The notes beneath the pieces were generated by a model that saw nothing but the letters and a program-made list of their open reading frames with translations, searched no databases and was not told the DNA's origin. Below, in pieces: positions 47,096-59,334 of a stretch of 64,000 nt of DNA. The translations under genes were made by a program, and so were the position numbers. The stretch's first letter is position 1; each line of letters starts with the position of its first letter. The DNA comes from Exobasidium rhododendri (Eukaryota; Basidiomycota; Exobasidiomycetes; Exobasidiales; Exobasidiaceae). The stretch lies in NCBI GenBank assembly GCA_026210745.1, contig CP110631.1, positions 1,674,001 through 1,738,000 of the forward strand, written 5' to 3'.

Positions 47096-47458
47096 GATTT
47101 TACTAAAGTGAGATGTGGAGAGGTGCTGTTACGAGAAGCATCCGTCAGCAGAGGAGTGTCTCTAGATTTGCCTCACCTTTGACCTTACCTGCTTGCCCAC
47201 AATCTACGTCTTGAAGGAGCAACTATCTGCGTGTCAAGCTCAAACTCACCTTCGACAAATGGGGGCAAGGATGGGCCTTGGAGCCAAGGAAGGGATGAGA
47301 CGGGGTGTCACGTGCTGCTCCTCGAATCGCGCAACGTTCAACGATTCCAATCCTCACGAAGGGAAAGGGAAGATTGCTTGCTTCCTGTTGGATGCTCGCT
47401 CGCCTTCGCTACTTTCCGGTGGGGTCAGCAAAGGTTGCGACAAAGCTTCTGAATCAGG
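47096..47458. other. Divergent promoter region, NDUFB2 / Nup155
   Basis: Some 363 bp between head-to-head ATGs. It contains a TCACGTGC E-box-like element near 47308-47315. No other gene is seen. Confidence 0.5.
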
Positions 47459-50400
47459 ATGGCAGCTCAGTCTAGCTCTTCGACGTCTGGTGAAACGCTT
47501 CCAGAAGACGAGCGCTTCTTTTCCACCCTTGCACTAGCATCGAACACGATCAAAACACACCTGCAGGAAGACAGCCAATGGGGTGACCTATCTGATCATC
47601 TGAGCGCGGCCCAATACCAATACAAGCTGCAACTGGTCAGTCCATGGGCTCCCATCGAGAGACAGCGCCTGCTGAGCATTCCCGATGCGGTCATTGAAGC
47701 CAGTTCGTCAGCAGAGACGTTCGCTGCTCAAGGTCTTTTCACTGAGATAGAAAGGGCTTGGATTGTGATTGATACACGCCTTTACTTGTGGAACTATTTG
47801 GACGCAGGCGCTGATGCCTTTGAATCATACGAACATCCCGAGAGAGTCATCCAGGCAGTAGGACTAGTTCGACCGAAGACTGGCGTCTTTATCGATTCGA
47901 TACAGCACATCCTCGTCGTCTGTACCAACTCAAGTATAACTCTGCTAGGTCTGTCTGTGGACACCAGGGTACCGGCTAACAATGGAGTCACAGCTGGAGG
48001 GACATCATCCTCGTATGCTTCTGCTGCTGCTGCTGCTTCTTCATCATCCTCTTCGGGAAAAGGAGGCAAGCAACTAAAATTCTTTGTGACGGAAATGAAC
48101 ATTCAGACGGAAGGGATACAGATGTCGAACATTTGCGGCACTGACTCGGGTAGAATATTCTGCAAGGGCAACGATGGCTGTCTTTACGAAATCTTGTACC
48201 AAGCAAATGAAGGATGGTTCACCAACAAATGCTCTTTGAGGAACGTCACCAGTCCAAGGTTGTCGAATCTAGTACCGACCTTTATACAAGGGAAGCAGAA
48301 AGAATCACTCGATTTCGTCGCAGTAGACTCTGCCCGCAATATACTGTACACTTTGCACAAGGGTACCGAGATTGAAATTCATCATCTCCCAAGTCGAGAC
48401 TCTTCGCAATCGCCCGTCAAAGTCGCAAGAGCAAAGGACATCTGTCGACACGCAAATATGATCTGCCCCAATACCACCCTTCTGCAACCGAATGAATTCC
48501 TAATCACTTTCCTCTCGCCGCTGGCACTGGGGGAGAGCAAGAGTGTTCACTTGGTAGCAGTGACTAGTAAAGGGGTCCGCCTCTACTTTACAAACCAAAG
48601 GGGCGGTTGGAGGACGTTGAGTGGATATTCCAGTACGTCAACTTCGGATTCGACTGTTCCTACTTGCTTGGAGCTGGTCTACGTTCGACCGCCTCCGCCA
48701 GCCGGTCAGATGCAGTCGGCAGAGGGTGGAATGTCTGCACAGCAAGAGCAATCACGATCCGCTCAATCGTCGACGTCTGCTGCCAACTTTGCACCTCATC
48801 AACCACTCATCAACGGTGTCCATCATGCCTACTACTCAGATGGCATGTTCCTCGCTGCTGGTCAGTATTCTCTAGAACCGACGGGATCGCTTGACTGTGT
48901 CTTGTGCGTCAACCGTGCCATTCCCACAGCAGCGGATACAAGTAGAGCAATGACTCCGGCGTCTACCGGCATCAATATGAGCATGACCTCTGCTAACACC
49001 TCACACGGAGGAGGAGGAATGGATTTGGCAGATACCGCGACAGACATCATTGTGCAAGGGGCGACCTGGGCGATTGCAGAAGTATCGCGAAGCATCCTGG
49101 TCAGAAGAGTAGAAGAAAGATTGCACCCATTGGCACTGCAGATGATGCAACCTCCTCGCGTCTTTCTCATCTTGACCAGCAGTGGTCTCTTTGTCTTGAT
49201 CGAGCAGAGACCAATCGATACGCTCAAGGGGCTTTTGCAAGTCGGGACGCTGTACGATCAGACAGTGCATGAGTTCTTCAAGAAGTACGGGCAGTCTCAG
49301 AGCTGTGCCATGAGTCTGGCAATTGCGAGCCAGAATTCACTGCTCAGCATAGCGCCAGAATCGCATTTATCGTCTTCCAAGCTAGATGATGAGATCCCAC
49401 GGTATGTCAGTCAAGACGTCATTTCTCATGCGTGGAGAATCTTCTTCGACTTTGGGGGTCACCCTCGCTTTGAGCCACCCCCGTACCCTAGTCAGCCGGC
49501 AAGTGAAGGCAAGGTGACATTGAGTGGACGCCACAACGGTCTCGCCATCTACTTGACGAGACTACTGCGACCTTTCTGGAACCAACTGATCACGAAGAAG
49601 GAGGTAGTGCCGGGTGCAGGAGAAAGACAGAACGCAAACATCTCGCCTTTCACTCTGATGGGTCCACAGAAGGAACTGAGAAATCTGCAAAAGTTCCTGG
49701 ATCAGAACTCCCAATTGTTCGGAATGGGAAGCGGGGGGAGTCGGGGCGCCGGAAGCGGCAACCACAACAATGGTGACACTGGCACGAACAATAGTGGCAA
49801 CAGTAACAGCAATGCTCGGGTAATGGAGAGTGGCGGTGCGCAAGGTGATCAGATTGCTTTGCAGGCAGAGCAGGAAAGCTTCGACGCAATCAGACTGCTC
49901 CTCGTTCGATCACTGGAAGCACTCAACTTTGTTCTGCTCTTGATTGACTACAAACTGCCCACCTTGGCTCAAAAATGCCGACCGGAGGTGCAAAGTCAAT
50001 TGAGCACGTTGACGTTTGCCAATCTAGTCACGACAAAGACGGGAAGGAATGTTGGTAGATCGCTTGTGGAAGCAGTGATCGAGCTGCAAATCTCCTCGCA
50101 ACAGAACGTAGAGGTGGTCGCCGATGTGCTTCAGGAAAGGTGTGGAAGTTTCTGCAATTCAGACGATGTACGCCTATACAAGGCCTTAGAATGCATCAGG
50201 AGGGCAAAGGAGGCTGGCAAGATGAGGGACGAACATGGAAAGGTAGAAGCACTCAAGGAGAGTTTACGACTACTCAACAGAGCGACGGGAAACCTGCCGC
50301 TAGAGAAGTTGGAAGGGATCTGCAGAGACTATCGAGAGTTGAAATTTATACACGGGGCCATCGAATTGCCACTGCAATGCGTCGCTAATTGGGATAAGGA

Positions 50401-51908
50401 GAAGGCGGCTGAATCGTATCGAATCCAAGGAATGCCGGAGAATGATCCAAGAAGGAGTGTGTACGACTTGAGTCTAAAGTGTTACGGCTTAGTGCTCGAC
50501 ACACTCGAGAGCTTGGAGCACTCCAATGCCTCTTCCAGCAGGGCTCTGACGCAAGAGCAGCAAGGAGGGGGCAGCAGCACGACGACGGCCTCTGCTCACT
50601 CGGCAAAAGAGGCAGAAGAGCGGCGTATCAATGCATACCAACAAGCTCAATCGTCGACCGATGCACTGTTCCACATCGCCATGTATGACTGGCTCCTTTC
50701 GCGCAACAAGACGGACGAGTTGTTGAGAATACGAAGCCCGTTTGTTGAAGAGTATCTTCGATCAGAGCCAATCACACTCGAGAAGTGCCTACTGTTGTGT
50801 CTGTGGTATGTCAGTGTCGGGGAGAACTTCTCGGCAGCTCAACTCTACGCTGGTCTGGCCAAATCAAAAGAATTAGATCTCACCCTGGAGGATCGACTGG
50901 AGTACCTGACCAAAGCTTCAGGCAATGCTCAATCAACTTTCCAACATTCACACGAGATTGTCAACTTCATCAATGAGATCGTCGAAGAGTTGGAGGTGAG
51001 CTCTATCCAAATCGAAGTGTACAAGTCAGTTCAGGAATCAGTGGAACTGGAAGAAGAGGCAAAAGCAAGTCTGCTGGCCATCCTGAACGAAAACCTGCTG
51101 AACGTCACCGAGCTCTATCGTGACTTTGCTGAGCCTCTGCAGTTGCATGAAGTGAAGTTGCTTATCTATCACACGTCTGATCATCGAGAGCCAGCAATGG
51201 TCCGACAGTCTTGGGAGTCATTGATCGCTGAAGGTGAGTTCGTTGGGAAGATGCATGATGCGTCTCGCGGGGACGTCGCGTACTGAGAGACCTGTTTTTC
51301 CAAATCTTCTGTGCGCATTTTTCCTTCCCTTCGCTAATGAAGCCCACGAAGACCCCACTGCGATGCCCGAGACTCGATTTGAAAAAGTGGCTTCTGTCGT
51401 TGTGGAACTGGGTCAACGCTTCAACCCTTCTGAGGTTGCATTTCCCATCGATATGTTGACAGACTTGCTGATCAATTACGCCTTTGAGCAACGCGCTGAA
51501 CAAGACATTCCATCTGCTTGGACGACAAAGACGTTGATTCAAGCCAACGCACCTCCTCAGATGGTATTGGATGTCTTGTTAGGACTACTCGAGACAAGGA
51601 GAGAGCCGTGCCAGACTGATCAGGGCTTTCAGTATGTCCTACAAGAGATCGCCATCCTTCTTCAGATCTGGGTGGAGGAGATCTTGGGTATCTCACCAGT
51701 CTCCATGGGAATTCGAGATGTTCAATTGAACTTTTCCGCTCAAAGAGTAGATGAGATAATCAGCTCACTGCTCCTTACATCTTCCTCCATCGGCCAAACG
51801 ACTGCAGCAGCAGGAGCTACGACCGCTACGAAGAGGAGCAGAATCCATCCCGAAAAGACGAGAACGATCCTCAAATCAACACAAGACCTCATTCGTCGCT
51901 CCTTCTAG
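47459..51908 (+). CDS. NUP170: Nucleoporin Nup155/Nup170
   Basis: Two exons, 47459-51233 and 51343-51908; 1,446 aa. Inner-ring scaffold of the nuclear pore. The N-terminal beta-propeller begins after DERFFSTLALASNTI, with RLLSIPDAVIE, ERAWIVIDTRLYLWNYLD and HPERVIQAVGLVRPK, all characteristic. The alpha-solenoid follows from about residue 700 (ALNFVLLLIDYKLPTLAQK; LYKALECIRRAKEAG; DWLLSRNKTDELL). Splicing gives SWESLIAE-AHEDPTAMPE and extends the solenoid to the C-terminus. Low-complexity Ser/Ala (about residues 180-200) and Gly/Asn (about 755-790) loops are inserted. The length is normal for the family (about 1,390-1,500). Tail-to-tail with MFAP1, 151 bp apart. Confidence 0.95.
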
Positions 51909-52059
51909 ATCCCTTTGTACTTCTACGAGAGCCCCCTTTCCTTTTCTTCCACAACAATTCAAATCCAGTCGGAGGACATGATCGCTGTGGCCACAAAGTA
52001 CAGAAGCCGAACCATTGGCCGTGTTGGTAAGTGGATGATTGTCGCTTGCTGTGCTCTCT

Positions 52060-53529
52060 TCATCGATCTCGATATGAACTCGGTTCGTCCTCTCGCCTTC
52101 TGATTGGCGATCGCGGCCGAGCATCTCCTCTACGATGATGATCACGATCCCGCAATGGTATCGTATTTGCTCCTCTGCCTCCCGTGTTCCCCCCTCTTCC
52201 TGCCCCTGTGTTCGCTTGCGGACAATCTCGACGTAGATGAGGTCCACCACAGGTAAAGCACTGCTGACCTGCCCCTAAAGATTGCTGATAGCCATCAGCA
52301 CCACTGATACCCTTCATTCGATGATCTTGCTGCTTCCGAGAGGTGTCCTCGTTGGACAGGTGCGTGTACTTGCTTCGTCCAGCCTTACCGTAATCTCGGA
52401 CTTGCATGACTTTGGGCAGCAGACTCATGTCAACAGCACTCTCCGTCTTTGCAGAATAATCTCGATTCTTCAAGATGTCCATATCCTGAAAGAAGCTTCC
52501 TTTGTGGTGATACTTTTGCATGAAGTTGCCACCACCACCACCGTCAGCTGCTGCTGCCGCTTCTCGTTCTCTCCTTTTCTCCAAACGGCTCTGATCAGCT
52601 CTTGCTGTATCTTCCGCCAACCTCTGAGCTTCTGGCATCGCTCTCCTCCGTTCAATCTCTTCTCTCTCCACTTCCTTGGCTGCTGTCGTCTCCTTCTCTA
52701 GCTTTAGCCTTGACAGCTCTCGTATCCGCCACGCCTGGAATTCTTCCTCAGGATCCTTGCCATCTGTGTCTGAAAGGTCGGGTTGTGCATCTTCATGGTC
52801 CTTTTCGGCTAACTCTCGCTTGATCGTATTTGCTGCGAGCAAGTGCGATTGTTTTCGTCTCTCCTCTGCTAGGGCTCGAGCCTTGTGCGTGTCCGCATCC
52901 AAGATCTCCTCTGCTCCATTTTGCGAATTCAACTCGCCCATGACAACGTCTTCAGCTTCAATAGGCCGAAGTGTCTCACGCTGTTTCTTGGATACAAAGA
53001 TGGGCTTGAGCATGACCGGTCGCTTGTCCTCATCCGATTCTTCCTCTTCTTCGCTGTCTGTCTCGTATTCGGAGCTCTCATCTTTTGGCATAGGTGCTCC
53101 TGGCTTCTTAAATATCGGCTTGGATGGCACGCTGGATCCAGCTCTTTCGTCATCAGTGTCTGTCTCATACTCGTCACTTTCATCATCCTCTACTTGCTCT
53201 TCGTTTCCCCTCTTTCCTCCAATCACGACATTATCTAGTCTTACAACCGGCTTCATGGAGCCATTTCCACCACTCTGAATAATGACACCAGCAGTCCTCC
53301 TCTGAGAGTCTTTGAGCGCTGCAGTTCCACTCGAGACGTTTGTGATCGATCGATCATACTGCTGCCTCTTCTGCAGCTCTTTCCTTCTCCGTCGGTCCTT
53401 TGAATCTTCGTCTGAATCATCATCGTCATCAGAGGAAGTCACTGCTCCGGCATTGACTGGAGCTTTTCCTGGCCTATATCGAGTAGCTGCACGAGCAACT
53501 CGACTGCCTTGCCCCGCTCCCGAAGACAT
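52060..53529 (-). CDS. MFAP1: Spliceosomal B-complex protein MFAP1 with C-terminal zinc knuckle
   Basis: Single exon, 489 aa. Component of the spliceosome B complex (counterpart of Spp381). Acidic DDDDDSDEDS and YETDTDDE/YETDSEEEEE repeats, then KPIFVSKKQRETL, a long charged helix, and the diagnostic C-terminal block NFMQKYHHKGSFFQD, LLPKVMQVRDYGKAGR and SKYTHLSNEDTS. Beyond the usual end there are about 85 more residues with a CX2CX3HX4C zinc knuckle (CFTCGGPHLRRDCP) and an Arg-rich tail (ending RRREDEPSSYRDR) like that of SR proteins. ATG at 53529 is preferred: the 32 residues upstream lack an ATG. Its start is 231 bp from that of the divergent WW-FF gene, which also acts in splicing. Confidence 0.9.
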   Translation of the reverse strand: MSSGAGQGSRVARAATRYRPGKAPVNAGAVTSSDDDDDSDEDSKDRRRRKELQKRQQYDRSITNVSSGTAALKDSQRRTAGVIIQSGGNGSMKPVVRLDNVVIGGKRGNEEQVEDDESDEYETDTDDERAGSSVPSKPIFKKPGAPMPKDESSEYETDSEEEEESDEDKRPVMLKPIFVSKKQRETLRPIEAEDVVMGELNSQNGAEEILDADTHKARALAEERRKQSHLLAANTIKRELAEKDHEDAQPDLSDTDGKDPEEEFQAWRIRELSRLKLEKETTAAKEVEREEIERRRAMPEAQRLAEDTARADQSRLEKRREREAAAAADGGGGGNFMQKYHHKGSFFQDMDILKNRDYSAKTESAVDMSLLPKVMQVRDYGKAGRSKYTHLSNEDTSRKQQDHRMKGISGADGYQQSLGAGQQCFTCGGPHLRRDCPQANTGAGRGGNTGGRGANTIPLRDRDHHRRGDARPRSPIRRREDEPSSYRDR

Positions 53530-53760
53530 GGCTAGGTGGTAATAGGAGGTCGATGTTGTGTCGTCCGTGTCCGACTTCTTGTCGAGCCGTGCAATGAGAA
53601 GAGTATGGATAGTTTCTCCACCCAAAAATCAAACAAGGACCTTCGCGTGACGACGATGGTCGAGCCGCGTTCGAAAGTGTCACCCATGATCGCCGAGAAG
53701 ATCTCTTTTTCTTCCCTTGTCAAGGTGTCACGCAGACGAAAAGACCTCCTAATCACAGGC

Positions 53761-56475
53761 ATGGCTGCACTGCCTCCGCTACTTCCTGGATGGTCGGAGC
53801 ATCTGACTGCAGAAGGCCAGATGTATTGGCATAATGCCTCACTCAAGCAGAGCACATACAGTCGACCTACTGCCGTTCCTTCTGGCTTTCCCGGCGGTAG
53901 TGCTATCCCGATGTACACCGGCCCACCGCCAGCACATCTGAATGGTGACCTGTCTTCTCAGGCTGGATCTTCTAGCTTCTCAGACGGGACAAGTATCGTG
54001 ACGAAAGCAAAGGCGAAGAAGGAAAAGCCGGCAAAGAAGGAGTCTATCCCGGGAGCTCTGGGATGGTTGCGTGTGACAACAACTCTGGGGAACATCTTCT
54101 ATACGCATGTAGAGACCAAGAGAAGCGAGTGGACGATACCTGGTGAGATTAAGGAGCATGTGGAAGCATGGCTGGATGAGGAAGCTCGGGTCAAGGCTCT
54201 CGAAGAGGAAGAAGATCGACTGGCAAAGGAGCAAGAAGAGGAGGAAAGACTTCGGCAGAGAGAGCAAGAGAAGCTACAGAAGCTGAAGGAAGAGGAAGAC
54301 GAGCGATATAAGCGCTTGGAGGAGCTGCGGCTGAGAGAAGAGGCGGTGATCCGACAAAGGCAAGAGAGGGAACGAATACAGGAAGAAAGACTACAGATTT
54401 TGAGAGAGCAAGGCAAACGAAAGAGAGATGAGGAAGAGAAAGGAGGTGGTGGTGGCATAGAAGAGGAAGAGGTGGACAAAAAGATTCGCTTAGAGGAAGC
54501 TGAGAAAGACGATGATGAAGAGGCATGGCAGAGGGGAATGGCGGCTGAAATGGCAGAAGAAGCAGAGCGAGAAGAAGCCCTAACAAAGACAGCTTCGACT
54601 TCGGTCGGTCCTTTCAACATACCACCTCCCGGCCTACATGCAGACTCTTCCAAGATGGAATTGTCCCTGGACGAAGGTAAAGCGCTCTTCATGCACATGC
54701 TGACGAGCTTGAATGGTAGCCCGGAAGAAGTCAACCCAATGGCGCCTTGGGATAAGGAGCTACCTAAAATCATTCATCATCGAGACTACACTGTTCTGAG
54801 CTCCCTTCGAGATCGACAAGATGCTTTCAACGAATGGTGCAAAAGACGTTTGAGAGAGAAGAGGAGCAAGGGAGTCAAGTCTGCCACAAAGGTGTCGCAG
54901 CAAGAACCGCCTACCGATCGCGAAGTGATGGCAGCAGGCAGTGGGTCAAGTGAGGATGCAATGCTGGAGTATCGCAGACTGTTAGAATGTGAAGTCAAGT
55001 CAACTAGAACAAAGTGGGAGGAGTTCAGAAAAGCATGGAAAAAAGACCGACGCTTTTTTGCCTTTGGAAGAGATGACCGTGAGAGGGAAAAGGTGTTCCG
55101 GAAATGGCTCAAAGAACTTGGCGAGGGTGAGTCTGTCTCCGGGTAAATATGAAGCTGTCCAATCGAAAGAGTAAGAGCCGACTGACGTCGAATCAATCCT
55201 CTCAGTGAAGCGCAAGGACGCTGCACTAAGGGAAGCTGCCTTTGTCCAGCTACTCGAAGAACAGGTGGGAAGAGAACACCGACTCACGCCAACTGCCTCA
55301 AACGAAGAAGTAAACGTAGCATGGAAAAAGGTCAAGACGACCTTGCATTTGGAAAAGGATGCCCGATACGAGCCGGTCGGTAGCAGTACAAGACGTGCTG
55401 AGCTGTTCGGTCTCTGGGCACGAGGTCTGTGGCAGCAGTGCAGTGAGAAGGAAAGCGAGGCAAAGGATTTCAGAGATGCTAGAGATGATAACCAGCTTGA
55501 AAATGACGCACAAAGAGCTCTACGACTACGTGAAGAATCAGTCCAGAAGAAGCGAAGAGAGACAGAGTCGGATAAAAGGAGGGCTTTCGGTCAGGCGACT
55601 AGAGGGGAGAGTCAAGTTCAATTTCAGCAACTACTCGTCGATGCAGTTCGAGACCCTCTATTCACTATAGGAGAAGCCGTCACTCTCCTGTCGAGCGATG
55701 GACGATTTGATGCACCGGGTCTGCGATCAGTCGACAAGGAAGATCTCATCCAACAGCACATTAATGAGCTCAACGCGAGGCGATTGAGGGAGTTGCACGA
55801 CATCTTTCAGAGACATGCACCCACTCTCGATGTGGACGCAGAGGTTGCTCTGCCGCTCGTCAAAGATGACGATGAGATGGAGCGGCGTAATTTGGACCAA
55901 CTAAAGGTACTTCTGTCCGGTCAAAAGTCCTTGAAAGACCTATTCTTGGAGTGGAGGGAGGAGTGTGAGAGGCAGGGATCAATAGCCTTCCAGCAGATGC
56001 TCAAGGAGAATGCCTTTGTCAACTTTTGGGGTCGGCTCCGACAAGAGCACAAACAACGGCAAGAAGCGAATGAGGACACTAAAGGTGCAAGTGGACGACA
56101 GGGAGAGGATGAAGAGGATGAGGATGATCCCGACATGCTGGAAATGGCGGGCAACATAGACCTGGAGGAGATTCATTCCATTTTGAGGGTATGTGCAGGC
56201 ATATCCAATTCTACTTCGCTTTTTTTCTTTGCCCTCCTGACTGATTTTATCCCTTACTTTCCACAAACACACACACACTTCTCCATCACAGAACGACCAA
56301 CGATATCGTGCCTTCCGCCATCAACCCCTGCAACGGGAGGAATGGATTCGAGTGAGTCACGCTGGCCCCTTGCTTGCATCTACCACCCTCCTAATTCGTA
56401 CACTCCACCTCTCGTGCTTAGAATCATCTACAAACAATGTCAAGACCCAAGACGACCGTCTTCCAGCGAGACTGA
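53761..56475 (+). CDS. TCERG1: WW-FF domain protein, TCERG1/Dre4 type
   Basis: Four exons: 53761-55126, 55206-56188, 56292-56351, 56422-56475; 820 aa. Two WW modules (about residues 7-36, LPGWSEHLTAEGQMYWHN; and 101-128, GWLRVTTTLGNIFYTH) are followed by a long Glu/Arg coiled coil (130-270) and several FF domains from about residue 300 (MELSLDEGKALFMHML; DAFNEWCKRRL; TKWEEFRKAWKKDRRFFAF; REKVFRKWLKEL). Known: TCERG1-type proteins couple RNA polymerase II elongation to splicing through FF and WW contacts; Prp40 has the same domains, but the spacing here fits TCERG1 better. The two last exons are tiny (60 and 54 nt) and complete the final FF domain. The frame is open upstream of 53761, so a start at an earlier ATG is possible. 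Confidence 0.86.
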
Positions 56476-56567
56476 CAAGAGACTGGACGGACAGTGACAA
56501 GGAATAAAGTCTACTATAATGCAATTGTACAATATGAATCGTTCCGCACAATGGAGCATTTCCCCCC

Positions 56568-59334
56568 TTAGCTCTCTTGTGGTGTATCCTCGCCTGCGTG
56601 TCTTTCGACTACGGTGCTCTCCGTCGTTTCAACCACCTCGTTCGCTCCTTCTGCTTCTTCTCGTGCTTCTTCTTCTGCTCCTTCTTCTGCATTTTGACTC
56701 CGCCGTACATCCCCTCCTTCGCGATCCATGCTCGGGCTACCAACCTCATTGTTCGGCAAAGAAGCGGCACTTTCCATCTCCACCTTGCTGTTGTCCACCG
56801 ACTTCACTTGAGCCATGTCTACTCCCAAGTCTTGCTCTGCTTCTCTTGCACGGATGTCGGCAGGAGAAGGGGCTTGCTGTCTATCGTCTTGCCAGGTGTG
56901 TGCGCCTTCGACGATCTGCTGACTGAGGATAGGTGTAGAATGCAGGATACTCTTACGTGCGTTGACGAAGTGTGCGCTGGCCTTGTCGGAGATGGACAAG
57001 TTCCTCGTGGATGGATGAGGCTGTTGCTGAACCGCGTCAACGGACGATTCCTCCTGCACGTCGCTCGGTTGCAGCAGGATGGTGGTGGAGGAGGACGAGG
57101 AACAAGAGTGATGGTGTGGCATACTATATTCATGCTGTTGTTGTGATTCCGTTGAGCTACACCTTTCGGCGAAGAGAGGTGCAAATCGGAGACATCCATG
57201 GCCGCCATTCCACTCTGACCAATTCGCTTGCAAAAATTTGAAGAAATTCACTCCGATCAAGATGCACGCATGCGAGAAGTTGAGACTAGAGTGCTGGTCG
57301 AGCAGGTGAGAGGGGTAGGTGGTGAGGTCGTTGCCATCGACTTGCTTTTCATTTGGCAGAGCAGCGTTGATGTGCGGTTGTCGCTCTGGCTGATCTTGTC
57401 GATCTCGGCGATCATGCTCTTGCAGCTGTGTCAGGTGCCACGCTGATTCAATCGTTGCTGCAAGCGGCTTGACGTTCTCTGAGGAGAATTGAAAGGGCTG
57501 CTGTACAACGAAGGCGTTGACTCTTCTGCGATCCACTTCAAATTGTAGGGCAGGCAGATACAGATGGAGCTGAGTAAAGTGCAGCTGCGAGATGACTGCC
57601 TCTGCCAGACTTTGACATATTGGTGAGACTGTAGAGACACTGCCTATCAGCCATCTCTGTTCCTTGCAGAACACCTCGAGTCTCTTCTCGATTGGCAAGA
57701 TCCTGCGAAAGATCTCTTCCAGATTGATGACAGCCACATCTTTGTGTGCATCGCCTCTGTTCCTGGTTGCAACCTGCTGATGCTGACGAAAGATTGGTAA
57801 GAGCAGCTGCTGTTGGACCGTTTCGGTGATTTGACTCAGCGTGATGAAAGCACTTGCCAGACGCTGGATCAACACTGCAACAGTGGAAGGATGGGAATGC
57901 AGTGGACTGAGTGTAGCGTTCACTTCATTGATCGACGGTAGCGGCATCGAGTGGAGCTCGGTGGGAATGGCAGGAGATCGTTTTGTCAGAACGGAAACGA
58001 TCTTGTCGACGCAGAACAGTGCCCAGAAAAGCATGATGCGGTCGGCTCTTGGACCGGGGATCACGTCCAAATGACGGCCGGAGTGTAATTGCAGACTGGT
58101 GGCCAGCGTGATGGCCGTGTCGAAGGTGTTGATTCTCTCCACTCGAAGGAGTGAGCCAGGCCAGTTGCAGGAGAGAAGTAGGAGTGCTTGAACCAGTTCT
58201 AATTCGGGGGGACCCGTCCGATTGAGACGGAAGTGCACTGCCTCTGTAGCGCCATGCCACACTTGTGCTTGCCAAAGTCGAAGTTCACGTTCAGTGGTTA
58301 AAGAAGAGGTCACCGCGCAAGCGACGATGGCATGGAGTAGATAGGCAGGTATGCTGGTAGGTATTCCGTGCTTCAATCTACTGATCGTCTTGGCGTGATT
58401 TGGCACGACGATGCTGTTGAACGAAGGCTGCGCATAGAATCGGTGGACAAGTAATTCGATGACGATGTGACTCTTCATCGAGCAGGGTCGACCGGTGTCT
58501 GGATCTGTGACCATTGATGGAACATTCCAACGATCCCAGATAGCAGCTCTGGGCTGATCCTCCTGTCGAGAAGCAGAGGGTGACAGGCTTGCAGGCACCA
58601 AACCAGCTTGTTCATGTCCCCACCCACGGTCGCTGTCGAGCGACGTGATGTATCTCTCATCGTGCTGTACTGCTCTCATACCTGTCGATTTGGATGCCGA
58701 GTCTAGGAGGGTCTCTGGACGAGCTCTCTCTTTGAACTCAAAGGGTGATCCCGCGTACTCGTTCTTACGATTCGGTCGATGGTAGTGATTCGTACCCTGC
58801 AGAGTGTCTAGAGAGTGGGAAGAGCTGGTCTGGGTCTTGATTGGTACTTGTATCTCCTTGCGATCATCAAATGTGCATCTACTGCCAGTCTTTGCGCAAT
58901 GAAGGCATACAGCACCTTTACGTAGATCCTTGGCATTACACTGTGGGAGAAGTAGAGCAAGGTACAGGAAAGAGAATCTTCAGCCGACAAGTCAAGACGA
59001 CCCGTAATACCACTCGCCCTTGGCCTACATTCCCACCCACCTTGAGCTTGCGCAACCGGCACGTATCGCAAGATGTCACCGAGACTCGTCTCGACCTGTG
59101 GAATGGTATGCGACACAGCGACTTTTCTCTTGGCAGGGCGCTGCTGCCACTGCTATTGCTCATGGCGTACTGTCGAGGTGATGTTGAGCAGTTCAACACG
59201 TAAGGCGGTAGAGAAGGGATCTGGAAGGAGGAAGGAGCATGAGGGTGGCATTGCATGAGCTGAGGTGAGTCGATGGACTCTGGCTGACTCTTTGGAGGTA
59301 GCACAGGTCCAACGATGTGAGCGTGCCCAGGCAT
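56568..59334 (-). CDS. Zn2Cys6 binuclear-cluster transcription factor
   Basis: Two exons, 59334-59041 and 58940-56568; 888 aa. The zinc cluster spans the splice site: Cys 89, 92, 99, 110, 113 and 120 give CX2CX6CX10CX2CX6C (CDTCRLRKLK, then CNAKDLRKGAVCLHCAK), a perfect Gal4-type pattern. The fungal-specific factor domain follows around residues 220-500 (PAYLLHAIVACAVTSSL, ELELVQALLLLSCNWPGS, LFWALFCVDKIVS). The C-terminal part is Gln/His-rich then acidic. The target pathway cannot be read from sequence. The start is uncertain: ATG 59334 is the first in frame after non-ATG codons, but later ATGs still precede the zinc cluster. Its 3' end is 92 bp from the WW-FF stop. Confidence 0.9.

Noticed and set aside
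53536..53760. N-terminal extension of the WW-FF protein
   Set aside because: The frame is open upstream, but it overlaps the promoter of the divergent MFAP1 gene and the WW module starts right after ATG 53761; no family sequence precedes it.
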